DNA of 64,000 bases from Acanthococcus lagerstroemiae (lineage: Eukaryota; Arthropoda; Insecta; Hemiptera; Eriococcidae), in contig CM063114.1 of the NCBI GenBank assembly GCA_031841125.1, positions 38,833,574 through 38,897,573 of the forward strand, given 5' to 3'. The notes beneath the pieces were generated by a model that was not told the DNA's origin, searched no databases, and was given only the letters and a program-made list of their open reading frames with translations. Below are positions 25,601 to 37,600 of the stretch, piece after piece; within the stretch, counting starts at the first letter, position 1, and each line of letters opens with the position of its first letter. The position numbers were made by a program, and so were the translations under genes.

Positions 25601-28600
25601 CAGGGAATATTACCAAGTTTATTCACACTCCGAAATGGACACTAAGCTCACACCCCGCCAGGTGAAGGAGATTTATAGACACCTAAAGCCGAAGATTAAA
25701 CTCGCAAATAGAAACTCAGACGTTGGTAACCAATGAAAAAATGAACAACATGGAAACCAAGAGTGTTCCAGTTATGTTCCATTTTCAAAATGCCATCCAC
25801 ACTCTTCAGAAAATGCAGCAAAGAAATAACCGTGAAGAAAATTCAAATTCGAAATTTCAAAATTTGAACAAAATACGAAACTTTAAAGTAACATTTCTTT
25901 GCGCAAAACGTGTTCCCATCATTTTCCAAGGATCAGAAAGGATTTTTTAATTTAATTTTATTTGAACATTGAACAGGTTGTGGGTTACATGTGTTATCCC
26001 GTACGAGCACAGACACGTAAGCCACTGACCTACTCCACCCACCGCAGGGCATATGTTTCTCTCGCCATTTTCCAGGCTTTCCTGTTGGATGCTGTGCCAT
26101 TCCAGCATGGACCCATTAGGTTGAGGATCTCATTAATCCAGCGTGTTGTTGGGTGCCCTCTTTTTCTTTTATACTTTCTTGGAGTCCAAAGAGTTGTCAC
26201 TAAATTTCATTTCTCTTGATTACCTCTAGACACGAGCCCAGCGTATTTAAACTTCAGTTTTTTAATTTGATATCCTATGCTTTTAACGCCTATTTGTTTT
26301 CGAATGTTTTTTATTTTCACTTTATCTTTTAGTCCAGAACCTAGAATATTCCTGAGCATTGAATTTTGGGTATTGATAAGATGCCGCATCTGTCTTTTCG
26401 TAAGAGGCCATGTTTGTGCGCCATATCTTAATACCGGCATTACACAGCTGTTTAGAATTTTTGTTTTAGCTGGATTTTCATTTTACTTTTCAGGAAAGTT
26501 TTGTTTGCCCAGAAGGCTTAACACGAGTTTGAGATCCTCTCTCCAATGATACCGTCCATGTTATTAGTACATTTCGTAGATTGTCCTAGATATCTGTATT
26601 CGTCTACTTTAGTTACTTTTTTCCCGCCAAGCCAAAATTTGTTCGCCCCCTCTCTGTTTGACATGAATTTTGTTTTTGACATGTTCATAGATAGGCCAAA
26701 TTTTCCGCTGTGATATATTATATCTTCCACCATCTCACTGAAATTTTTTGCCACAAGTACAATGTCGTCCGCGAATCTCAGATTTGATAAGTTTTTCCCA
26801 TAATTTCGAGACCCTTTCCCTCCCAGTTCAATTTCCTGAAAATCTGTTCTAGTATACAATTAAAGAGGTTTGGAGACAATGGGTCACCTTGCTTTACTCC
26901 TCTTTCGATGGGGAAGTGGGAACCTTCAATATCAGTTATTACGTATGCTGTTGAGTGACTGTACAGATATATTAGGACATTTATAACCTCCCTTTGTACC
27001 CCTTGTTCTGCCAGGGACTGCCATAGCTTATATTGTGGTATACGGAGTCGAATGACTTGTTACAGTCCACGCCGAGCAACCATATTTCAATATTATATTC
27101 TTTCGTTTTCTCAATAATTTGGTTTAGGGTTAGCCTGTGGTCAACTGTTGTGTAGTTATACCTAAAGCCCCCTTGTTTGACTAGTTACTGTTCGTCTAAA
27201 TCACAATGGATAGTACTTTGAAAATGAAACTACGTAATATTAAAACGTTCACGATTACACATTGCAATATTGAAGAATCTACCCCAGCAATTTTGCGGAT
27301 ACAGTAAGGCAACCCAAATGTTCTGTACGCTTTCACACTACCAACTCGTTTCGTGACTTCGGCTGCCCACAAAACAATTGCTCATCTCCATAAGCCAAAA
27401 CTTATACAAACGAACGTACTCGATGTTTCGGTCGACTTCGGCAAACTGTTTCCGCTGAAAATCGACACGTTGTTCCCGGAGCTCGCCGGACTGCTCTTCT
27501 TCTGCTTATTCTTCGGCGACGATTCCACCTCGGCTTGGCCGTTATCGGCTGACGGATTACCGAACAGCAGTCCGCCGCTCACCGCCTTCTGCGGCGTCGA
27601 ATTCCAACCGCCGAACGCGAACGGAGACGAAGTCGAGCTGCCGCCCACGCTCGCCGCCGAACTAATAGGAGCAAAACTGAACTGCGAGCCGCCGACGCTG
27701 GCCTTCCCTCCAAAATTAAACACCGACGAGGTGCTGGTGGTGCTCGGCTTGGCGATGCCGCTGCCGAAGCTTGAACGGTAGCGGAGCGGTAGACGATGAC
27801 GAGGTCACCGAGGCGGTCGCAGTGGTAGCAGCGGTCGGCGGCGCGGTGCCGGTACCAAAAGTGAAAGCCGTCGGCGCTGGCGCCGACGATTCAGAGCTAC
27901 TGCCGAAACTGAACTTCATGGGTGCAGCGGATGAGGACGTTACCAAAGGAGTGGCAGACGTTTCGGTGGCATTACCAAATGTAAAGCCGCTTGTCGGCTT
28001 CCCGAACGTGAACGTCGATTTCGCTGACTTATCGGACGCGCCGAATAACGACGAGCCGAAGGCCGACTGATCGCTTCCGAACACCGACGGCTTTGGAGGT
28101 GCCGCGGTTCCGTCCTTCGGCGTTTCGCAAGCCGCACATTTGGTGGCCTCTTTCGTGTTGGTAAGGTAGCACGCCTGACACGCCCACGAGCCTTCTGCCG
28201 GTTTGAACATTTCTGACAACTTCGGCTTCGACTCTTTTTCAGGTGGTGAGGTTTTCGTCGCTCCACCGGATGTAGCCTCAGTAGAAGGCCCCTTCGATAA
28301 CGATTTCTGAGCATCTTCGAACGCCGTTTTGAATACCTTGGCCTGTGGAACATAAGAAAAGCAATTATACACACCGACTCATTTCTGATATATTAGATTC
28401 ATTAAGACTCACTCTAACAACGATATGACTGGCTGGGACTCAATCAAGATTCGTTTTGCACGTCCTTAATATTTATTTAAAATAAGCTTAAGCAACAACA
28501 TAAGACTCAGTAAACTACTGTTTTTAAGACTATTTTCAGATTGAAGACTTTCGTAGGTTAAACTGGTCCAGCGCTGTTCATGACTTGAGTCTTTCATACC

Positions 28601-31600
28601 TGTTTATGACTATTTACAACTCTTCCCAACTAATTCGAAACCTTTCAAGGCTGTTTTTTCAAACTAGTCAAACTTGTTCAGGACTCTCCGACTGGTTGCA
28701 AATTCATCAAGACATCCTTGAGATTAACTAAGACCTAACAAAACTCTTTCTGGTTTTAAAGGACTTCCTTGAGATACCCAAAAAACACCTCCAAACTCAT
28801 TCAAGACTCGCAACGATTCTTCTAAGCAGTTGAGGACTCATCCAAATCTGGTTCAGAACTTTTTGAAACTCTTCGAGATTGTTCATTCATACACTTCACC
28901 GAAAATTTTTCAGATTTATCTGAAGCTTTTACAGAATCTCTAGGACATTCGCGTTTCAGACCCTAAAGTTGAGCAAGACTTTCTCAGACTTGTTTAAGAT
29001 ATTTTAAAACTTTTTAAAAAGTGTTGAACAAATTTTTAAACTAACTGAAGATTCTTCTGCAAACTACTCGTAATGAATCTTCACATTTTTTAAAGAAGTT
29101 TTCAGAATTTTGTACAGCTTTCTGAAGGCTTACTACAAGTCTTGAAGAATCTCGAAAACTTTTCCAGACTCGTTTAGGATTCTTTTTCTAGAATTGTCCA
29201 GGGACTTTCCAGATTTGTTCGAGACTCTTCCAAACGTATTCGAGACTTTGACTCTTTAAAACTGTTTCGTATGTGCACAACGTTTAGAAACTCTTAATGA
29301 ATACACTAGATTTGTTTCAGATTTTTCAAAACTCGTCGAACCCTCGCTAAAACTTTACACGGCTCCTTGGCTCCTTCAAACTTGTTCAAGATACTTCAAA
29401 AAATTCTCTGACGGGCTTAAAAATCTGTCCAACTTGTCTAAGACTTTTCTAGACTAGTCACGACTTTTCCAAATCTTTTCAGGACTTGTAGAAGTACAAT
29501 ACTTGAAGACTCTTGAAAGCACTTCCAGGCTTGTTTGATACTTCACAAGGCTCTTTCATACTTCTTGAAAACCAGTGCTAAACATTTTTTTCTCCACAGA
29601 TTTTCTTCCTCTCTTTCGCCCTTTCTTACTGTATCATTCCTGCCTTTTTTCTTCATTTTATTTAGGACATTTGCACTTTTTTGCTCTTCCTCTTAATGTG
29701 CCGTTAGTCAAAAAACAGTCGAAACTCGTTAAGACTGCATAAAAATGTTTCAAGACTTCAAAACTTCCGGAAGCTTATCAAGATTCTCATTATAAAAAAT
29801 TAGAACTACGTATGTAAAAACTCATCAAGCCGCAGCAAAATATTTTAAAGAATTTCAAAATACGCAAAACACCGTCAAGACTCATTACGACTGATTCTCA
29901 TCATGTCTGGTTGGCCGAGTGGATAGCGCGCAAGTCTCAGAATCCGGAGGTTCTGGGTTCGAGTCCCCGTAGCAACTCACTACATTTAGACCAGACCGGT
30001 TTTTCGGCAAGAAGTGAAGAGGGCTAAGACAGCCCTAACAGCCCCCCCCCCGACATCACTTAGGTAATGCTCGAAAGGGCGGATTCCAGAGCTCGGGTTG
30101 AGAGCAAAATTAGAAAGGATGGTGCCCGTCCCTACAGACCACCAATCATATTAACATAAATTAAAACTAAATGAAATTGGTTTAGGGTCATCAAGACTCT
30201 GTTAGGACTCCATAAAACTTAGATTCATTGGGATACACCAAAGATTCGGTAACCTACAATCAATACCATTTAAAATACATCAAGATTTATTGAAACTCGT
30301 CAAGACTTATTAAGAGAGACTGTCAAGCTAAGGTAAGTCTCTCTCGCAACTTCTTGAAATTCGTCCAGACTGAATAAAACTTTTCAACACACTAAATTTC
30401 TAGTTTACCAAATTGGTCCTCCTGCTCGAATCTGATTCGCCACTCTTTGCGAATTCACAATTCTCTATATTAAAAACAACACAAGACACGAATACACATC
30501 TGAACACGATAACACCTCTTACCTGTTCGACAGTCTTAAAGCGTACGCAGAACAACTCCGTTGTCAGCTCGCCTTCAGAGAAGTCTTGAGCCGACCACGT
30601 CCACGCTTTCTCCGTTGTCTTCAGCGGCTTCAGTTCAATGTCCGCCGACAGCCGCTGGTTACAGCACACTTTGTGCACCTGATCCCTTCGCATCAGCATA
30701 CGCACGCTGCCATCTTTCGGATCGCGTAAGATCTTCAACTTACCGACGCCGCGTTCCTTCCAATCCTTATTCACGTACCTAAACAACTTGCAGTGCTCTT
30801 CGTACAGCACTTCCAATCCTTCCTCGCCGGTAATAACTTCAACCAATTCGGGCAATGGCACCACCGGCGCGAATTCGGCCGTCGGCACGAATTCGTCGTC
30901 CGCGTTTCCACCTCGCGAATCATCCGCTGTCGATTCGTTGTTCGTACTTGTCGCTCCAACTTCGACTGTCTTCGACAGGGCAGGACTAGTCGCTGCCGCC
31001 GGAGCCTTACTCGACTGATTCGAAACGGAACCGAACACTAACGATCCGGCGCCGGCAAAGCCTTTGAAATCTTTGCTCTTCACGAAGGCCGACGACGTAT
31101 CGGACTTCTGGCTCAGGCTCGAAAAGTCGATCGTGTTCTTCGAAACGGCGGAGAACGGCGACGAATCCACCGCCTGCGTTTTCGCCGAGTCGGCGGCCGC
31201 AGTCACCGAGTTGGGTTGGAACAGTTTCGAGCCGCCTTCCGGCTTGGACAGGCTGCTCAGGTTGAACCCGGTGAACGAAGCAAACGCCGATTTTCGCTTC
31301 TCCTCAACCTTTTCGCCTTCCTTCTCGACTGGCGGCTGACTGAAAATCGGTTTCGACGTGAAGGTGAAGCCACCGTGTAGCGTTTTACTCGCTTCTGACG
31401 TGGCCGTCACTTCGGAGGTCTTCGCTTCCTTGTTGGCCGGCGGCTGACCGAAAATCGGTTTCGACGTGAAAGTGAAACTGCCGAATTGCGTTTTACTCGC
31501 TTCCGACGTGGCCGTCATTTCGGGGGTATTCTCTTCGATCTTCATGACCGGCGAAGCGATCACGATTCGCTTGGCTGGTTTATCGGTGCTCCTCACCGGC

Positions 31601-34600
31601 GTCGTGGTGATCGGCGTTGACAAACTCGAGTTCCCGAATGAAGACACAGTCGACGGCGTCGCCGGAGACGCGGGTTTCGACTTCACCGGAGTGGAGGCTG
31701 GGTTCAGCAGTTTGTATTTGTCGAAAACCTGCTGGAACTTAGCGGCTATCTCGGGCGTCGGGAACTTGACGCACAGTTTCTCGATAACCATCTTCTCCTC
31801 GGCAAAATCGGGCGTGCAATAGACCCACGCGCGGGGGTTCTCATTCATCATGTTCAAGGTCAGGTTGTCCGAAAGGAAGTGGTTGGCGCATATCTTGTGC
31901 ACGGCTTCGCGCCGCATCAGTACGCGAACGCGGTCCGTTTCTCGGTTCTTCAGGATCTTATACTGGCCGATGCCGCGTTCCTTCCACTCTTTATCCACGA
32001 ATCGGAACAGTTTGGCGCGACTTTCGAACAGCACTTCTTCGTCTTCCTCGCCTGTCTTCACGTCCACCTCGTCCGGCAGCGGAATGATCGGCTTAAAATC
32101 GGGAATCGGGTCGTGCTCCTTATACGCGGTATCGTCATCGGATTCGTCCTCCTGCTCGGGAACCTGTACCGATGGAGACTGCACTACGGTGCAAGACGTC
32201 GGGACCTTGATTTGGAACGAGTTCGCGGCTCCCGTAGAACTGCTGGTTGGAGTCGTATTCTGGAAGGCGAATGGAGGTCTCGTCTCGGGCGTTACGATAC
32301 CAGTAGGAACATGAATAGAAGCCGGTTGAGGAGGCACCAACGGAACATGAGTAACACGCGGTAGAGGGGTCGCCATCTTTGCTGGGTCAGAGGATGGCTG
32401 CGTTAGGAACGGAGAGTTGAATCTTCCGAATATTGAAGACGACTGTGACGTAGCCGATGAAGCGCTAGTTCCAACTGACGACTCTGTACTTGGATAATGG
32501 TTCATGACGCTGGTCACTGTCGCGTTATTCGACACGACCACCGCGGGCTTATTCCACGATGAAGTATAAGAAAACGGTTGCGGAGCTACAGGCACAGGCT
32601 GGAACGACGGAACGGACGCGAACGGCAGCGGCACACTAGGGATTATACTGGGCACCGAGGCGTTACCAAGGAGATATTGCGTCGGCAGAGGAGGTAGATA
32701 CGAGCTGACCGTTGTCGCAGGTTGGTATAAAGGAAAGTTCGTTTGAATATTAGGAGTAGGAAGTGGCTGCTGAACGTTGTTCATGGCGGGAAACGTGGCA
32801 GTCGATATCGATGATGACTTCGTGGCCTCACCGTTCCCATTATGCAGTCCGGAGCCCTGGTTGTGAGGCGACAAGGGCTGCACAGCCTGCGACAGAGTAT
32901 CGAGATAGTACTCGTTGGGCAAGAAGAAATCGTCGATCTTTTTTGTGAGCTGGGAGACCATTTCAAAAAGCTGCAACTGGTTGCTCGACAGTAACTCTTG
33001 CTTGTTAAACAGCGTTTCGAGCCTGTCCATGATCGTCGCATTTTGGTCTGTCAGCATTTTCAGGATCTTCTCATCCACGAAGCTCGAAGATGGATTGGGC
33101 GGCTGCAACGAAAGACGATTCATATGTTAGCTTAGCGGCATACCATGGGGTAGAATAACAACACTGATTATGCTAATTAACATCTTAAAGATCTGAAGAT
33201 GGACAAGGTCGGTATTCTCTCAAAATGAATTCAGGAGCCGTAGGTTGGTTCAGAGTGTTTCTTGTTCATTCAAAAGATTTCATCGTTCGAATAAAAGAAC
33301 CTGCAGTACCATTGTTTTGTTCCGTGTGGTGGTTCATGATTATTTTGTGATGTCATCTTATTGTACTATTGAAAGGTTGAATGGTTGAATGGGTAGAAAT
33401 AGTATCGTACGAATAAAGTTAAAGAAAACAGACAAAACACACTCCAAACAAGGTAAGAGCATTAATAGGACTGAAAAATAGGAGACTTGAAAGAATAAGA
33501 AGATTGGAAGTACCAAAAGACAAAGACTAATAAAGCCTGAAATACTTATTATATTTAAAAAAAATAAATAAAAAAAATAAGGGAAAAAATAAGATTAAAA
33601 AATTACAAGACTGAAAAACTGGAAACCTATAAAAGATATTGACAAGATCACAAAACGACTACATATAGAATGAAAAAGCTAAGTGTGATATAAAAGAAGA
33701 TTAAGATAAAGAAGACTGATGAAAACTGAAAAGAGTGACTAACTTCTTCTGTATTCCAGAGCGCTTTCGGACGGTACTACCCTCGACTATAACTACAGGA
33801 CCACAAGAGACAAGTCTCATTTAGGGTACTCCACTGATGATGGCATAACAGCCGAAAGCGCTCCGGAATACAGAAGAAGGAAAAGTGAATTGGCACACCC
33901 TACAAAAGGAATATTACCAAGTTCACTCACGCTCCAAAATGGACACTAAGACTGGACAGGCGAAAAATTAGACTATAAAGGAGACTGGAAAAACAAAGAA
34001 GGCTGAAGAAGATTCAAAAAGAGAAAAAATTAAAACGAATATGACACGAAGAAACCAGGAAACACTAAATTGTTATGAAAAGAACGAAGAAGATTATGAA
34101 AGCCTACGAAAACTAAAAGGATTAAAATGAAACCATAAGTACTCAGAAAACGAAAAAGACTAAGAAAATTGGAAATATGAAGAAGACTGGAAATACAAGG
34201 TGACTGAAAGAATGAAAAGACAGGACAACTGAAGGAAACTACAAGAACTACATGGAAGTAGAAAGACAAAGAGAACACTGAAAATAAGGGATAATACTAA
34301 GGTAACCATAAAGGCTAAGAAAATAGAATAAAATTGCAAAACAAAAAACAAAAAAAAACAACAAAACTGAAAGGACCAACGTGACTAAAAGATTAAGAAG
34401 ATTAAGAAGATTGAGAAGACACACGACTGAAAAGATAAGACCATAATGACTGGAAGAACTAATAGGACTGCAAAGACAACAAGAAAATTTACAAAATTTA
34501 GAAGACGTATCAAAAAAAAAAACAGCGAAGCGACACTAAAGAAAGATTTTTTCTCCTTTAGCCTTTTCGCTTCCCTGTTTTTTTCAGCCTTCTTAGTCCC

Positions 34601-37600
34601 ACTCAGTCTTTCAATCTTCCAGTCTTCTTAATTTTCTAGGTCTTGCCAGTCATTTCAAACTTCTTAATTCTGCAGGTTCACCCATAAGAGTTCAAAAAGA
34701 ACAAAAATTAAATCCTTCAAATAAACGAATAAAAACTCAGAATTCTCTGTTCCACGATGACTTTCAGAAAATACGAGTCTTGTCAAAAACGAAAGTCAAA
34801 CTGAAAACGCAGCGTCTACTACCTCCTGTCAACAAGTCTCGCTAGACCTTCAGGTAGCCAATTGGCTCCCACAACTTGCAATCCATTCGATGTTTCCAAT
34901 TCCATTAAAATTACGGAAACAAGTATTAGAAGTGTACTTTGGGTTCGGACTTGAAATTATAGAGAAAGCAGTGGGTACCTGCGCAGTGGCTGCGATCTCT
35001 TCAACAACATCGGCATAGTTTTCATTATTGATGAACATCGTATCGGAATAATCTTTTTCCTTCACTTGCTGCATTCCAAGAAACCGCTTTCCTTCGTTAA
35101 TCAGCTTCATCGCATCCGAAGGCGAGATAATGTTTCTGTAAAATGCACATGCGAATTGTAAATAACGAGAATTAAGGTCAATAAGCAAGTGTCGGCATAA
35201 AAATAAACAAACAAACCCGAAATATTCGAATATTGATTTGCACGAAAACGAGTAACTTTCATCCAAAATGATTTTATTTAGCAGTGGTAGAGCAGCTTTC
35301 CAGTACAATAAGGCGCGAGCTTCTAATGCAGAAGCGTGATCGCTGTTAGATTCAATAGTTGCCTGAAACATAAAGAATATCGGAAATACGACACAACTCA
35401 TAAATTCAAGTAATTTCACTGATTTGAAATTCGAGATCATTACGAATAAGGACCCACACAATCGTGTATTCACTAAGAGCACAAAATTACACTCAAAGAA
35501 ATAAAACCAAAAGATGAAGATACTCTGAGCTTCTCCCTTCTTCAAGTTATTCTAACCCTTCTACATCAATGACTACGAATGGGACAAAAACTATTTCATC
35601 AATTACCTTATTCGCAAAAGTTCTACCCAACAGTACCAAGAGGGGCAATGGTAAGCTATTATTGCCAACCAAACGCACAGCTTCGAGACCACGTTGTAAG
35701 ACCAACCGTACACGGCTAAAATCCTCTTCCGGCACTATTTGCTGACTCATCTGACAAGCGCATTCCCACCTACATAAAACAAAGGTACAGTCAAAAAGAT
35801 GGTCGCTAACTCGCTATAAAGAAATGAAAGTTCGCTTACGACCTTGGATGATTTTCAAAAAACCAACTAATAAACTTTATAAGGAACATTGTTCAAGCTT
35901 ATCTAACATATACTTACCACTGCTCATGTTCTGGGGAACAAAGTAACCTCGATACATCAGCAGGCAACACGTGAGATGACAAAGGTTTATTAGCATTTAT
36001 TTGTTGAAGCTGCGACGATTTAGCGCAGTACACTGTCGAATAAAACAAAACGTGAATCTGAATTCGTAATTCGCTCGTTTATAATAGAATTGGGAAAAAA
36101 CTCACCGCAAGCAAATAAGAAGGCATCTACATCAATGCGGCTCAGACTCTCAGCATAACCGGATGAAGCGAAACCCTGGGCGAACGGCAGATTGGTGAAA
36201 GAATGGACACAAAACTTCACAGGCAGGAGAACTTCGCATATCGACGTTTTGCCGGACAATGATAAAAACTGAACACCCAACCACACCAAATGATGCAGAG
36301 ATGATGGCTGAGTAACTTCAACGACGGAAACTGAAACAAAATGATACATTTTTCAGAAAAGTGAACAAAAGTTTGAAACTCATTAAGATGAAGACTTCGA
36401 ATTCATGCCACATAATATACACTACACAAAAATAAAACAACAAAGAATCAAGAAAGAAAGGGGAAAAAAAGTATTGTGAAAACTAACCATGCCCATCAAT
36501 ATTATCCAACAAATGTGTCGGTAATTCTGACGGTACTTTCGAAAAAGCAGCGCAATTCATAAAAAACGACTTTTCGGAGAACTTCTTGAAATCGGATGTG
36601 CTGTACACTTTCTGAAAAGTAGTACATCAGTTTCACAATATGAGATTCAATCTTCAATCAAACTATACAGAACTGAATATAGGTAACGAAATTAACCTTG
36701 GCTATGCGTTGTCTCCAATTAGCTACACAAAAATGAAGCACTTTCTCAATGAAATAATTCTCAGATTCTTTGGCCATTGATTTCAGCACCAATCCTGAAA
36801 ATTGAAGTAGTAAATAGTATTGCGTTCGATTAAACATGTAGCAGTCAAATTATCTGACGAAGGTTGGTCAACACTGTAGTCATGGTCAAATCATTTTATA
36901 TATGTACCAGCAACAGTTCCTATCATGTCAATGTTGGAAAAGAATTAAGTGCAAGCATAGATCACATTAACGTTACTTCTTTTTTTTTAATGGAAACAAT
37001 TATTCGATCGATACGAAAAATTCGGATCAATCAAATATTACTGACATACTCTAACATAACAGAACACGATTCAAATTAATTCGAATCAAACATACCTGCT
37101 TGAGTTATTCTGTAACTGCTGTGGAATGCACATTCACCTAATACGCGGGACAATGTATTGTTCTGTTTTTTCACGTTTGGAACAGCAAAGCCATTGTCGA
37201 TTGACAGTAGTAAAAGGGGCGCGATCAACTGGTTAACTTCTTGCCAGTTGTTTTCCTCCCATTTGATTTTTCGATATAAAATATTTGCAGTATGGTAACA
37301 CAACTGACCGGACATGTGATTGAAGATAGTTTGAAAATCCCCAGATTTATTCATACATTCAGCGGCAGTAGCTAAGATTTCATCGAATCTGTAATACATA
37401 ACAAAATGAATCATTCGCCGAAAATGTCCACGCTGGGCTACGAGGTTCTCCAATAATTCACAAAACTAACCTGGCCAAAAATGAAATACATTCGGGAATA
37501 CTTCTCCTAGAAATTTTAACGTCTTGAACTGAGAGTGCGACAACACGTTCCAATGCCAATAAGTAATTCGCATAAAAATTTTCATTGACCGCATTAGGGA

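Noticed and set aside
27353..28070. Plus-strand frames of 142 and 99 codons
   Set aside because: Shadows of the FG-repeat exon of Nup358, caused by its GC-rich codons.
29907..29980. Functional tRNA gene (Leu/Ser-like) at the start of the SINE
   Set aside because: A and B boxes are good but the acceptor stem does not close, and a second diverged copy has the same SINE body attached.
31850..32364. Plus-strand frames of 154 and 161 codons
   Set aside because: Shadows of Nup358 exon 14 around RanBD1.
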